In this document: piece after piece, positions 11,230 to 22,899 of the stretch
Position numbering within the stretch: position 1 is the stretch's first letter
How the letters are laid out: the number at the start of each line of letters is the position of its first letter
DNA from: Kappaphycus alvarezii
Lineage: Eukaryota; Rhodophyta; Florideophyceae; Gigartinales; Solieriaceae
Direction of reading: 5' to 3'
Length of the DNA stretch: 64,000 nucleotides
NCBI GenBank assembly: GCA_002205965.3
Contig: NADL03000758.1
Location: forward strand, 868,001 to 932,000
Notes under the pieces: model-generated
What the model saw: the letters and a program-made list of their open reading frames with translations, nothing else
Database searches by the model: none
What the model was told of the DNA's origin: nothing
Made by a program: the position numbers and the translations under genes

Positions 11230-12980
11230 AAAATTTTCGTTATGGAGCAATTGTTTCTTGGCGCTCATAGGCTTATTTTGTCTATTTAGCATCCCCGTGG
11301 GTCCATTTGAGTCAGATGCAGTCTGTAAGCAGACCATCTCAATTGCCGTTGCGACATATAGGGAGCAAATGATGTTTTAGTACTTAGAGCAATGCTACAA
11401 TCGAAATCCAACATTCATTGGAAAGTTTTTGTTGAATAACGGACTATTTTACGTCCAGGTTGTTCCGATTCCACCATTTATTCAAGCGGAATCTGGACAT
11501 TTCCAGGGTAAAATGCTGACAGTTTTCGTCAGTGTCAACCAAAGTTTTTAAAAATTTTCAACTTTCCTTTGGTAATCCAGGGCAAACATTGAAAGATCTT
11601 TTGAAAAGTATTATATATAAGTCAATATGATTACTGGGAGAGTGTGTCAAACAGCCGTCGAAATTTTACAAGAAGGCAAGGCCCGCTTTCCGAAAAGAAC
11701 CCATCCAAAAGGACATCCCCAACCCCACCCACCCCTTCGATGATTCTTACCTCACCAAGAACTCCATTTCTATCTTACACAGCCTTCTCCCTCGTCTCTA
11801 CTAGCCTCATCACTTACCGCTGTTCCTTCCCCAATCTTCAAAGCCTGTACGATCTAAACTCCCGCCTCTGCACCTTAATCACCGGTACAGTGCTCGTGTG
11901 CCACCGCATCGATCATCTCGTCACTACCGCACTCAATCCACAGGTTTCTATCTTCCCCACCAGTCTCAATCTTTCCATAAGGATCCCCCATTAGCTGTAT
12001 CACTTCCTGCTACATGCTTTTCCTCTCCTCTACGCCCCAGTTTTTACCCTCCTCAAACCCTACAGGTACTGCATGAAATCGGCTGCCATACTTTACAGAG
12101 TACGATTGCTGTCGGCTTCATACGCTCCACTTTTGTCACCTTTGGACACATATTTTTCTTGAGTCCACCCCAAGCCCATATCAGCACCCTAAGACACTCC
12201 AACAGTGTCCTACCAGTCTTTTTTAATGTTTCAATCCAGAAATGGATCGAGTAGGTACTGCGTTGTGGCAAGATTGCCGTGGTATAAAATGTAGTCAGGC
12301 ATATTTGCGGCTCTCTCTCAACCCGCGGAAGGTCTACAGGTCATGGCTGGTAATTTACCGTGTAATCTTGTATTTGTTGTGATTTACCCTCTACATAAAA
12401 TCCCAGAGCTCATGAGACTCCTCTTGTACACGCAGCTGCGAGCTACAGGACTCAAAGAGACTAAATTACTTGAGAAATCATTGAGTGTAACGAACCAGTG
12501 AGTACAGCATCGCCTCAGAACGTAGTGAGTTATGAAAATGGGTTATACACAATTGAACTTTGTTTGGTGGGGATTATGGTAATGTCAGTTCTGCGTCACC
12601 TAAATCAGTAATTTGAGTCTAATGACCTCAACTACGACCTGTTTCCTATACTTCGTCATTATATTTACCCCCATTAATTCAGCGTCTGTTGTTCAAAATA
12701 GCCCTCTGATCCCCTCGTACGCCAAATTCGTGACAAATAAATGATTATTCACTCTTTCCCCAGTTTTGAGCAGTAACTGAGCAGTACAAAAAGTTTTAGC
12801 TCCTCCAATACCGCTTTACGCATTGTTTTGTACCATATTATCTCCGGTTAATGCAGTTGTAGAATCAGGTTTATCAAATTTGGGACTTTTTTATGGATTA
12901 AATCGCTTCTTACCGCCTCATTAGAGCAAAATTGATAAATAGATGCCTCTTATTCCTCTTCCTGGTCCACTGCAGTTCTT
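11230..12980. other. No gene recognised; C-rich plus strand at 11.65-12.25 kb
   Basis: A plus-strand frame at 11644-11994 and an overlapping one at 11898-12254 are Ser/Thr/Pro-rich and resemble nothing known. Base skew rather than selection may keep them open. Around 12380-12480 there is LTR-like sequence (a TATA-like box and a short GC-rich leader), but no matching partner copy in the window. It may be the 5' end of copia copy 2; I could not confirm that. Confidence 0.35.
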
Positions 12981-13790
12981 CTCACATTCGCGTTTTGCTC
13001 TTGATTTGCATAAATCGCACTTTAAACCATCCAAATCTTCTGCAATGTACAGCCACGTGAAGTACTTGTTGGATAGAACCAGATATACAACCTAACTCAC
13101 AGAAATCATACATCAGTTGATTAGAAACATGATTGGTATTTGAATGCACCCAGTCGGCCACATTCCCCTTTTTCACATTTCCAGTGTGGTCAATACCATT
13201 CCAGGTAACTTCTCAAATCCATCCTTGAATACTTCCTCTTTGATCCGTATGTACATCCCTATGTCCGAGCTTAAGTTCTGTAAGTCAGTAGTGAGATGAG
13301 GTTTTCATGGTAGTCCTAGATAAATCCGTGATGCGAATCAAGATGCTTTTTATGGGTTCTTGGTTGAAATCCTCAGGGGAAACAAACATTAAAGTGGCAT
13401 CCCCTCCTATAGCTGGTTGACAATTTCATTCTTGACCCTGTCCGTCAAACTGGAATAGTAACTGTCAAGTATATTTTTCTAAACCTTGTCGATAAAAGAA
13501 GAGAGACAACGGGCAGCAAAAATTGCAAAATCAACCAAAACCACGTTCCTTACCAGCAGGCTGATTCAGAATTGCAAAAGGAATATTTTCGTCAACAATA
13601 TATCGCATGATGATCTCTCATTAACCAGCTTGAGTAATTAGATCTTTTCAGAATTCATCATCAGCTTCCGGAATTTCAGCGACAGCCTCCCGTACAGTTC
13701 CGTCGTTATCAAGTTCGCTTGGTTTGCACCTGCCTTCTCGCACATAGTCCACAGCCTTTAAAAAGGGATCATCATGTTAATTATTTGGAG
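12980..13790 (-). pseudogene. Possible hAT-type transposase debris
   Basis: On the minus strand a block near 13770-13660 reads VREGRCKPSELDNDGTVREA. A second near 13610-13570 reads IMRYIVDENIPFAILNQP, which resembles the (R/W)xIVxxxxPFxxVE segment after the BED finger of hAT transposases. Later frames (13176-12982) contain paired cysteines (GLKCDLCKSRAKREC) but no DDE motif or dimerisation domain. The call rests on one short similarity, and many stops are present. It could equally be another element. Confidence 0.3.
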
Positions 13791-14183
13791 GCCAATTACC
13801 AGCTCTCAGTTCTTAATACACAAATATTAATGCGATGCGCTGCAGCTTGCATTCTAACTGAAATTATAACTCAATTTGAGTCCCATTAAATAAAATTTTT
13901 ATTCCACTAAACACCTTATTTTGCCTGTCTTAAAAGTATTTTATTTCGAAGCAGCAACCGTTTCAGCTATTTCCCGCGTTTAAATGGCTTTTAATCATTC
14001 CAGCCATACATTTTTTCAGTTGGGCTGCACAAGCCATAAATTATACTCCCTATAACCTTTTTTTGCCCCAACTGGACGCCTCTTTTAAAACCTGTGATAA
14101 TTTCAATTAATAAGCCGACTGATATATTTAAGCCCTCACCGCTCCTCCCGCCGTTCCATTCAGACATCGCTCAATCGAAGGCG

Positions 14184-14405
14184 CTACCAAGATTTTCTGT
14201 AGTAACGTTTTTTAACGTTATGCTTATGATCGCGACATTTACGACCTTTCTTGAAGTTGGGATCCTTTGAACTATGAGCTTGTTCACTACTTTGTTGATG
14301 TTCACTGTCAGGAACAGGCTTGGTTATTTCCTGTTCCTTATCTAGATCGAAGTTCAGGGGTGAACGTTCGTTAGGATCCTTTCTCCAATTCACCGCCGAT
14401 ACCAA
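14184..14405 (-). pseudogene. copia pol linker-like fragment
   Basis: The frame contains NERSPLNFDLDKEQE, an acidic/serine stretch, and then a basic patch (KKGRKCRDHKHNVKKRYYRK). Such acidic-then-basic linkers lie between integrase and RT in copia polyproteins, but no catalytic block adjoins it. A perfect short hairpin (AACGTT, T4 loop, AACGTT) lies just inside its C-terminal end near 14206-14220. Weak call. Confidence 0.3.
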
Positions 14406-14499
14406 TCAAATACCCTTTTTCATTCTTCAGTTCTGGGTCTATCCTGTTAATCGCTATCTAAAAGGTGTCGATGAATATTATCTGCCAGCTTTCTTAGAA

Positions 14500-15560
14500 A
14501 TTTCTTAGAAACACGCTCTATGTATCGAGTGAATTCACTTCGGACATCATTCCGATTTCGACAAAATTCCTTTTTATCGTGTAATCGGACTTGGCTTCAT
14601 TCGCCTAGTTCTCATGATGGGAAAGCAGTTTGATGTTAATTATAGTATGTTACAAACGTATTATCGAAAGAAAATAAGGCAATTAGTTGCTTCTCTTGGA
14701 TCGTTTGTGCGTGTGGAAAGCAAATAAAATGCCATTCGGTAACGACTCTGCAGCGCTCTTACAAATTCCTCGAAACCCTCATTTATTCCACGCTTACAGT
14801 TGAATACTTTTCAGCCTGCTAGAATGAGTGTTTTAGCTCCATCGGGTGGATAATGCCTTTGGCAAAGATTAGAGAATCCTTTCGATTATGTTTTTCTTTC
14901 GGAAAGAAGGTCATGCATTCTTCGTCATCGGTAGGACTATAACCTTCAGTTCTGAGAATCCACTGCAAAGCTACAACCGTGTAGATGGCTAGCGAAATAT
15001 ATAGGATTCGCTCGAGATAGAGATTGATCGGGAAAATTGGGAGTTGTCTATCGGTACAAGTCGCCGGCTGCCTCCTTATTCCAAGGGAAGCGTCCTATTT
15101 TCCCCTTTAATTGTCTAGCGTACTAACTTAGAGGGACCTATTCGGCTACATCAAATGCCCTGCATTGCGCCGCGCTACACCGTTCTGACCAAATGCAGCC
15201 TTCGCAAGCTATCTAACTCTGTGTTCTGAATTGCGATTAACGTAGCTCACTCGATTTCATTATAAAAACGTGCTCTTTGGCCACGTGACTACCTCTCGCC
15301 ATGGATCATAGCTTTTCTTCGATGATAAAACTCACAACTGTAAAATACTCCATAGCACAATACAATACGGAAATGTACAGTACAGAGGTCTATAGAACGT
15401 ACCGCACTGAGGTTTAGAAACCAAAGTACTGACGTTTAGACGGTACAGTGTTGTTTCAATAAACATTTATTTCTCTGAGATGCAGTCATCAAACAATTTC
15501 CTTTATTGTACAATACTGTACTGTACAGTGAGAGTCTCTCCACAGATTGGTTATGATTCA
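14500..15560. other. No gene recognised; ACTGTA-rich right end
   Basis: Stop-rich DNA on both strands. The last 200 bp (15340-15540) hold many TACTGTA/TACAGTA motifs, ending in a CTGTACTGTACAG run just upstream of the open frame at 15569. Confidence 0.4.
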
Positions 15561-15568
15561 AGTGGTCA

Positions 15569-15982
15569 GTGACTATCATTTGTCCCAGAGACAGTTCCAT
15601 CAACCCTTACGGTTGTGATACCCGGTTTCGTTGCCAAGATTTCTGCGCGCGGCAAAAATTGACGCGACAGGACAAAATGCCTGTGGTATTACAAATAATG
15701 GATAGTTTTTTTAGAGAAGGACCGAGGAGGGCGTCTCAGCGATGCAACGGACGGTGTGTTGACGTTAAGGCACTTCTCTCTGCTTTTCTAGTGGCCCAGG
15801 AAAAGGAAATGGGTGACGATGCGACTAAGTATACTGTAAAGAGAATGGTTGACGCACACCCAGCGGGAAGAACGTGGGTAATTGAATATTTGAGAGATGG
15901 TCGGTTGTGGCCAAGAATATCTTACAGGGTGAGCATACCCAGCAGGTGCGTTGCCACAACAGTGCCATGGCTTGAATGTTGA
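15569..15982 (+). CDS. Hypothetical protein, 137 aa, interrupted by an LTR
   Basis: The frame has no family I recognise. The better part is the last 90 residues, with a mixed charged helix (LVAQEKEMGDDATKYTVKRM) followed by AHPAGRTWVIEYLRDGRLW. The frame ends only a few bases into the 5' LTR of element A, which starts at 15977, so any longer gene would have been cut by that insertion. An internal ATG at about 15677 (MPVVLQIMDSFF) may be a better start, because the upstream part looks less protein-like. Expression and reality are uncertain. Confidence 0.3.
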   Translation: MTIICPRDSSINPYGCDTRFRCQDFCARQKLTRQDKMPVVLQIMDSFFREGPRRASQRCNGRCVDVKALLSAFLVAQEKEMGDDATKYTVKRMVDAHPAGRTWVIEYLRDGRLWPRISYRVSIPSRCVATTVPWLEC

Positions 15983-16395
15983 AATTCAGGATACATATAA
16001 TTTATTTATGTCCTATTTACAGTCCAGTAGTGTACTTTTTTGCCCTTAATACTATTTTTATCCTACGAAGTCTATATTTCTCTATCTTATTGTACTGTAA
16101 GGGATGCCTGCTGGGACTGTTGTAGTGTAAGGGTCACTAGGGCCGTCCGCAGGACTATCCGCTAGGGAATCTAGTAAGTAGTTAGTAGATGTGCTGGAGA
16201 TAGTCAACGGCATCTACTGCCTATAGAAGGCCTAGCCGCTTCGGCCACTGAAGTAAAAACAGAGCATCAACAATTTATTTTCAACCTACTCAACTGTTCC
16301 ACACTAGCAAAAACGTGTAACTTTTTTCAGACTCCCCGCTAACGCCGCCTTTCTGCTCTTTATACTCTAACCCTTGAATTTTCGCGAAGACCCGG
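15977..16395 (+). repeat. 5' LTR of element A
   Basis: It starts TGTTGAAATTCAGGATACAT and runs to about the TTGAATTTTCGCG block. In inverted orientation it matches both LTRs of B (22474-22876 and 28690-29097), including the shared core CTAGTAAGTAGTTAGTAGAT and GACTATCCGCTAGGGA. The first bases match B's LTR start (TGTCGAAATACAGGATA). The exact right edge is uncertain because A and B diverge from B's 3' LTR there. Confidence 0.85.
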
Positions 16396-16853
16396 ATTTA
16401 CCGTGTTTCGGGGAATTTAAGAAGTAAGTCTATTTGCTATGTGCTAGTGAAAAAATACCTATTTGTTCTATTTCCGCGTTGTTTAGAGCCACGTGTAAGC
16501 TGGCAATTACTAACAATACGTACTGTTTAAATTTCTTTTCGAACACTATCTAGTGGCCAATAAGAACTGCGATACACTGGAAGTGCCACGTAGCCAGCCT
16601 GGCCCAAGCGGATCCAGAACAGGCCTGGAACCCAGATCAGCGCTCTGTAAGCTGACATCTACTTTACAGCACCCCTACCCCTACTGTCAGACCTGGAAAT
16701 ACCTCAGCCACACCGATTTTGCCAAGTACACCGTCTATGGGGACCAACGAGGTATTGCCAAGTGGACAATAAGCCAATCAAAATTTTACACGTGGCACCT
16801 AGAAATCGCCGATCCAGACCATTCCAAGGCCATCTTCGACGACCAATCAGAAA

Positions 16854-17330
16854 GTGACAGCTGTCTGTGCCGTTTCAGATTCAGGTTCTAACCGCTTCGT
16901 TTCAGTTTCTTCTCAAGTTCAGGTTTCAGATCTACCTACTGTACTTCTCCGTCTACTGTCCGTTACTGACCTTCCAGCCCCCGGCCATTACAGCTGCAGA
17001 CAGTCAGAAAAGCGTGCTCTATGGCTGCGTCGCAAAGCCGACCGCCGACTGTCTGACATAGGGGATGTTTTTAAGTCTACAAAGACACGTACCGCCGCAA
17101 AAAATGCACTTTTAAATTGTGCAACGTCATGTGCAATGGGTCAAAGTCGTCTTTTGACCATGTGAGGAGAAAAAAAACCGCAGTTGCGCCCAAAATCAAA
17201 AAATAACCCCTTACTGTACCGACTATAAGCTCAAGTTTGACAGTCATTCGCATTTACAGCGCCACTTAGCTGGCAAAAATCATCTCAAGGTTGTCAGTAA
17301 TAAGTTAGTGCTAGTTTGAATTAGATCTGG
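16854..17330 (+). pseudogene. Leader ORF of element A with two U1/matrin-type zinc fingers
   Basis: The frame aligns with the leader ORF of B: QVSDLPTVLLRLLSVTDL and LRRKADRRLSDIG here match QISELPPVPRCLVSVIDL and LRPKSDRRFAH there. Downstream, two finger-like segments are readable in shifted frames. The first, near 17115-17170, contains LCNVMCNGSKSSFDHV. The second, near 17212-17300, contains YCTDYKLKFDSHSHLQRHLA then GKNHLKVV. The spacing fits U1-type C2H2 fingers (CxxC, FxSxxxLxxH, GKxH). The second cysteine of finger two is Y here but C in B (YCQECKE). Such fingers bind RNA or DNA; a role in packaging or nuclear entry is speculation. Confidence 0.55.
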
Positions 17331-17584
17331 ATCTCTCCTCTGTGCTGAGTAAATTTAATGATCAAATTAATTGTGAATCTTGCTTGAAAATTGAAAAAAG
17401 GAATTAAAAAAGAAACAAATTACAGAAAACAAATTGAAACAAAAACGAATTGAAAAATATTTACAGTGTGATTATAAGAAAGTAAAAGCGAAAATTATGG
17501 GCCATCCACAAAAAGAGGACGTACAGTAATGCAAAAAAACTAAAAAGGGCCAAAACTGCAAAGCATTAAATCACCATTACTTTG

Positions 17585-18960
17585 CACTTGCAAAAGGGTA
17601 TACTGATATGGTTTTCGGTCGAGGTATTAGGCAGACCACATAGTCGCAACAGTCTCTAGTGGACTGCGTCAAAGGTTATGTTGAGGATATTTCCCTCGCT
17701 GGTGATGAATTAGGGGCCCGGTTACTTGAAGACTTCCCTATCCTAATGATTTCTCGGGACAGATTCTGAGTAATCCATAAATTATTCGCAAGTTGAATTT
17801 TTTTTCGCGGAATGCAATGTGTCAACCATCCGCCATGAGTCTGCAGTCTTTTCAAAGACCTTTGCGTCAACGATTCTCCGCAAAGGTGTCACCGATTAGA
17901 CTCTCCCTAAACCCGATACGTTCCACTTCAATGTCCACCCAACCCCCGGCACCATTGGAAGACAAAGTCTCACATTACATGTCCATGCGCTTCAGGAAGA
18001 AAATAAGAAATTTTCCGGAAGCCTAGCTGAATGTTGGAACGAGTTCATAGCTGAATACAAGCATGCTTACCAAGAGAATATGCTCAATGATCCCCAAAGC
18101 TCAAGTATCTCCACCATCTTCTTACAGTAAATGCGATAAGATTCTACATAAAGAATGTTGAAGGTGTTATGAGCATTAAATTCAAGCTCTAAAAGCTCTG
18201 GAAAGTGAATATAACTCAGTCTCAAGGAAAAAACAATTGCTGCGTATCTTCGCAACAATCGTGTGAGCCATATATTTCTCCACTTGTACTGTAAATGATG
18301 CTATCGATAAATTACGCGAGTAAATCTCTAAGCTCACTCCCCAAGCACTACCTCATTGCCGTTCAGAAAGGCACAAGATTGATTATCTTTAGTCGCCGTT
18401 ATTGGATTCCCCTGGGCTCGTGATCTTGCAGCAGAGCAAATTCTAGTGATTTAAGTTATCAATCATTTTAGAGCCAGCTCGTTTCTGCCGCTCAATTCGA
18501 GCAAGAGGAGAAAGTTGGACGAATGAGGGATGAGAGGAATCTACGTATGCATCGATCTCAGATGCATACCATACACTACGAAGCCGTCTTGCTGATACAT
18601 TGTACAGTGGGAGACCTCAATACGGGGGTGACCCGCGTTCTTCCAAAGTCAATCTTCACAATGGTAACTTACGAAGCAAAACGCTTACAGCATGAGGAAT
18701 AAAAAATTCGTGATGACAGAGTTTGTTGGGTTGTGGTAAAAACGGCCATATTCTTCCTCAATGTCGCCAATCCATGGCTGAGAATGTTACTCGGAAGGTT
18801 CAATACTATCAGGGAAACTTATTTAAAGATCCAGCCAAGGTCATGAAATATGTACTATTGAGCCCGGCCAGGAATTTCATCATGATGATCGATGTGTTGA
18901 TGAAAAAAAACTACCTGCTCAGGATTCCTTCGGAGACGTCAAAAGTGATGATGTAATTGA
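17585..18960 (+). pseudogene. gag of element A with CCHC knuckle
   Basis: Pieces matching B's gag are KGYTDMVFGRGIRQTT and VDCVKGYVEDISLAGDELGA (17595-17715), then PLEDKVSHYMSMRFRK (about 17950-18000), ECWNEFIAEYKHAYQ-like sequence (18025-18080), and the knuckle near 18722-18765. The knuckle, after one missing base, reads CWGCGKNGHILPQC-like: a full CX2CX4HX4C set. Between them the frame is lost repeatedly. An A-rich leader (17390-17470) precedes it, as in B. Confidence 0.7.
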
Positions 18961-19215
18961 AGAGTATGAGAATGGAAGAATGGATAACGACGACTCGAAG
19001 TATTCCCCTGAACAGCTATTTTTGCAAATTTCAGTTAAGGACCAACCGTTCTTAGGTGAAGAGGATTTTTTTAACTAGGGGTACTCAAACAAGCTGAAGT
19101 GCTCCTAACGAAAGGCGAACTGTAAAAGAACGCGAGAATATTACCATCTAAAACTTAAAATTCGTCCCTTTTCCACGGAAGAAAAGAAAAATGGAGAATG
19201 ATTATTTAAAGATAC

Positions 19216-20640
19216 ATGAGCTTTTGGCTGTCAAAAGCAGCAAATTGCCAAGAACTGCAAGTCAGAGAAATTCCACGGAATGTGTCTCGACAATGGTACT
19301 CAAAAATTAGTGATTGGAAATCACAAGCAAAGGCGTATAGTTACCTAGCTGGGATTAAGATTGAACGTAATCACGTGACAACTGTTTACAAGTTTGGCGA
19401 TGGAGTATTTCCGAGTATCGCACAGATTCCAATTAGTATTCCAACGCCTGACGGCGCTTTCATCCCGCTGCACGTCGATGTAGTTAATGCCAATATTCCA
19501 TTCTTGATTGGCCTGGAAGCTTTAGACAAATTTGGACTTGTTGCAGTAACGTTGACAACCTACTTGTGTCCAAAAGACATGGATGGCTTATGTCAATCAC
19601 GCAAACACGTCCATCTTTACGTCGTGTGGATTTTTCTGAAATCCTGTTCAAAGTCTCAATTAAAGCGCATCCATTTACATTTTTTCATCTGCCTGCTCAA
19701 AGCTATACAATCTGATAAGCAGAGCTAGACCAGAGAAAGCAACACCTGAGACACGAGATTTGATTTCGAGATATCTAAACAGTGCCGTACATGTCAGCAC
19801 TTTGAACCGAAACCCAGATCATTCCAGGTTAGTACGCCAATGGAATCATATTCAATCAAGAGTTAGCGCTTGATATTATGTTTCTTGACAAAAAATGTAC
19901 TTCATATCGTGGATACGCAAACCATTTCGGTAACGCTATATTCCTACACAGTCAAAGTACGGAATCTATTTGGAACTCTTTTCTTGAGTGCTGGGCTACA
20001 AATTACACTGGGATTTCCTGATATAATTAAAGTGGGACCAAGGTAGTCAATTTTTTCCAAAGCGTGGAAGATTTGATAAAATCGAATGGAATCGAAATCA
20101 GCCTATCTGGAGTTGAAATCAATATTCTATTGGTTCCGGTGAACGTTACCATGATGTTACGCCGTGTATTTACCAAGATTCGCCATTCAGAGCCTACGTT
20201 GAAATAGAACTCGCTTTACGTCTCGCGTTAAGGCTATAAACGATACTATGAACCAAGAAGGACTAGATCCATCTTTACTCGTCTTTTGGAGTTTGGCGAA
20301 GTTTCCTGCCATTAATAGCGAACTTCTGAATCAAATGGAATGAATGAGAGCACTTCAAATGGAAACAGCTGAGTGGAAACTATCACTTCAGAACGCAGAC
20401 TCAGAACTGCTCTGAATTCGCAACTTCCAAATACCGCTCACCACGAACTTAAAATTGGAAGTAAAGTTCTAGTCTACCGTGAAAAGTCCAACACAAGCGC
20501 ACAGGACACTACAAAAATAACGAAAAATAATTCCAAACTCAAGTGGACAGACACTACAAATCACGAAAAATAATGAAAGAAAAGTCACTATTGTCAGAAA
20601 TCACGAAGAAGTGCAACATTAACGCTCTCAATTAAAGTCA
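19216..20640 (+). pseudogene. Protease region and integrase of element A
   Basis: The open part, 19216-19728, holds a retropepsin-like region ending NIPFLIGLEALDKFGLVAVT, then the HHCC zinc end of integrase: SQLKRIHLHFF and, after a frame change, CRTCQHFEP (about 19785-19810). Core pieces at 19860-20330 match B (FNQE, NPVLHIVDTQ-like, and AINDTMNQEGLDPSLLVFWS). The second and third catalytic blocks are interrupted by stops (the VDQGSQF block reads GPR-stop). A C-terminal SH3-like part (HHELKIGSKVLVYREKSN) lies near 20440-20490. Confidence 0.75.
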
Positions 20641-20645
20641 TATTT

Positions 20646-21900
20646 TTGATGAGCGAGTTGAAGCGTTGCATTAATCAATTAAAAGGGCATAATCTAAAAA
20701 ATCTTCAACTCATTTACGTCAATCTCAATGCGTTTTTACACTTACGAGATCCCAGATCCATTTCAGCTGAATTTCTGACAGCGAAACAGAAAGAAATAGA
20801 AGGACTTGTTGAGAGAAATACCTGGAAAATATTCGCTAGAGACGACATACCAAAGAATGCTAATATCTTCTCTGGAAGATTCGTTCTGTAAATCAAAATA
20901 AGAACACTGACAAAGAGATATAAAAAGAGCGGTTTGCAGTACAAGTATGAAAATTAGGCTTCCAGTTACCGTCTCAATATTTTTTGCTACCGTTTTAATC
21001 CGACAAACAGCTTATTGCTGACGTTTACGGTCAAAATTTTACACTTCTAGTAGCATGTAGCCTAGTCAAGCACTCAATACGTTTAAGGTTGGCGCAATAA
21101 CGTTCTAATCAGAACACATTACGGCTTGTAACTTCAGACATATCTCAACCTTAGCTTTCTATTGGCTCATGCAATCGAATGGACTATTTCCATACCTTAT
21201 AGAAAAAACCTTGTTGCATGGAGGCTAGCCTTGTCTGTGGATCCAATGTAAGACTCAAGTTGGAGACGAACCCGAATGCTTGTTTATATCCAACTTTACG
21301 GTACTTAAGTAACACCTTAAGTTCTACAATCGTTAACAATTTAGACAGATTTAAACACAAAAAAGAGCTCCCACTGCTCCACTATGTACTTATTTTGCTC
21401 CTACTGCTCCAGTTTGATCCACAATCCTCGAAAGCCTCACAAATTTCCATCCGTCCCAGCCCACTGCCACATTATGCTTTGACCATCGTCCTACCCAAGC
21501 CAGTTTCCCTAAGTACGAGGTCATAGGGACAAAGAAAATAACTATCGCGTACATGAAACCACGACTATATGTCAGCGTTCCACACGCTTGTCGGTTGCAA
21601 TTTCTGCAATACACGATTTCGGGATTAGGTTTCAAGACGGTAAAAAGGCGTATTTACAGTCAGCTCAGAATCTGATGCGCAAAGACTTTGGATTACCTGG
21701 GAACCAGTTACTCGAACTACTGAAACCTCTTTATGGATTATCTGATTCAGGAGACTATTGGAGTCGCACTATGAATTCACACATGAAGAATGATCTACTG
21801 CGACAAGAGGAGCCAGCCTTGATTTTCTCAAGCGCCATCAACAAGGCTATGTGTGCTTTCATCGCCATTTTTCGGTCGCAAATAGAGCGTGAGTCATAGT
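20646..21900 (+). pseudogene. RT N-terminal half of element A
   Basis: The first frame has FLTAKQKEIEGLVERNTWKI (about 20773-20830), the copia RT lead-in. A second frame, 21588-21899, reads VAISAIHDFGIRFQDGKKAY, LRKDFGLPGNQLLELLKPLY-like sequence and GLSDSGDYWSRTMNSHMKND. The palm block with the YVDD box is absent: sequence similarity ends near 21890, shortly before where it should occur. Confidence 0.7.
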
Positions 21901-21910
21901 CATTTCCCGG

Positions 21911-22180
21911 TGTTAGTTTAATTTAGGGTGGGACCAAGGGTATCGGGATCAATAGGAAAGGAACCAATAACTATCCTTAGTTCAGTTATTTTTGGTACTG
22001 CCCGAAATATTCATTTATTGTCATATTTTAGATGGGCTGTTTTGTATTAGTTGTTTCCCAGCAAACCGTTCCGAATCCTAAAAACGTGTCATTTCTGTCC
22101 GATTATTATATATTCAAACCCGTTTCTTTTCGGGCTAACCCATACATCACTCTACTCCAAATGTTAGGACAACGTTTGGT
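21911..22180 (+). repeat. LTR-like segment of another family
   Basis: It begins TGTTAGTTTAATTTAGGG where element A stops, has a TATA-like TTATTATATATTC at about 22100, and ends near ATGTTAGGACA. It is followed by TTTGGTGATCTGAAGATGG, which could be a degraded primer-binding site. No second copy is in the window, so the ends are provisional. It may mark the insertion that truncated A. Confidence 0.35.
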
Positions 22181-22386
22181 GATCTGAAGATGGTTTGCGG
22201 CTGAGAATTGGGCTACTGAAAACGGATGACTGCGTGCGCGGTAAGCTTTTTTTGATTTGAAAATTATGTTTTTTAACGCGAATCATTTTGCAGTGTCCCA
22301 CGAATAGGTTCTGCACTGTTACTTCTGAATTTTATCTGCACACATACAGTATTTAGTATACTGTACAGTACTATACATACATTGTA

Positions 22387-22460
22387 TATGTACTGTACAG
22401 TATACTGATCTCAGCACAATACCATAGTAGAGTACATGTATACATATATAAGTACAGTAC
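22387..22460 (+). repeat. Direct repeat flanking element B, left copy
   Basis: About 75 bp with GTACTGTACAGTATACTGAT, CTCAGCACAATACCATAGTA and ACATATATA then GTACAGTAC. It matches 29100-29180 in the same orientation at roughly 85 % by eye. It ends 13 bp before the LTR of B. Confidence 0.7.
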
Positions 22461-22473
22461 ATATATTGTATAT

Positions 22474-22876
22474 TGTCTCGAAAATTCAAGGGATAAAAAG
22501 CAGACTGGTGGCGTTAGCGGCGAGCCTGAAAAAAGTTACACGTTTTTGCTAGTGTGGAACAGTTGAGTAGGTTGAAAATAAAATTGTTGATGACGTGTTT
22601 TACTTCAGTGCCCAATGGGGCTAGGCCTTTTATAGACAGTAGATGCCGTCGACTATCTCTAGCATATCTACTAACTACTTACTAGATTCCCTAGCGGATA
22701 GTCCTGCGGACGGCCTAGTGACCCTTAAGCTACAACAGTCCTAGCATGCATCGCTAACAGTACAATAAGATAGAGAAAATTTAGACTACGTAGGAAAAAG
22801 TAGGAAAAAGGGAAAAACAACACTGCAGGACGGTAATAGAGCAAAAATAAATTATATATATCCTGTATTTCGACAC
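22474..22876 (-). repeat. 3' LTR of element B
   Basis: Plus-strand ends are TGTCTCGAAAATTCAAGG at the left and ATACAGG-complement CCTGTATTTCGACA at the right. It matches 28690-29097 over nearly its whole length, including CTAACTACTTACTAGATTCC and the AGCGGATAGTCCTG block. The differences between the two LTRs are several substitutions and indels per 100 bp by eye, so the insertion is not recent. Confidence 0.9.
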
Positions 22877-22899
22877 TCGCTCTCTTTGCCCTGACCTGT

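Larger units (their letters stand above)
15977..21905 (+). mobile_element. LTR retrotransposon A, copia order, 3' truncated
   Basis: Order on the plus strand: 5' LTR (15977-16395), a leader ORF with zinc fingers (16.85-17.33 kb), gag (17.6-18.96 kb), protease region and integrase (19.2-20.6 kb), and RT N-terminal half (20.65-21.9 kb). PR-IN-RT order is that of Ty1/copia. It is a diverged copy of element B, which lies tail-to-tail on the other strand. RT stops after the SGDYWxRTMNSH block, and no 3' LTR in plus orientation follows. Frame breaks are more frequent than in B, so A is probably older or more damaged. Confidence 0.85.

Noticed and set aside
11644..12254. Two overlapping plus-strand Ser/Thr/Pro frames as a gene
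   Set aside because: No recognisable domain, and the C-rich bias can explain the lack of stops.
15977..22876. Treating 15977-22876 as one element bounded by inverted LTRs
   Set aside because: The two LTRs are inverted relative to each other, while true LTRs are direct repeats. Internal gene order shows two elements on opposite strands.
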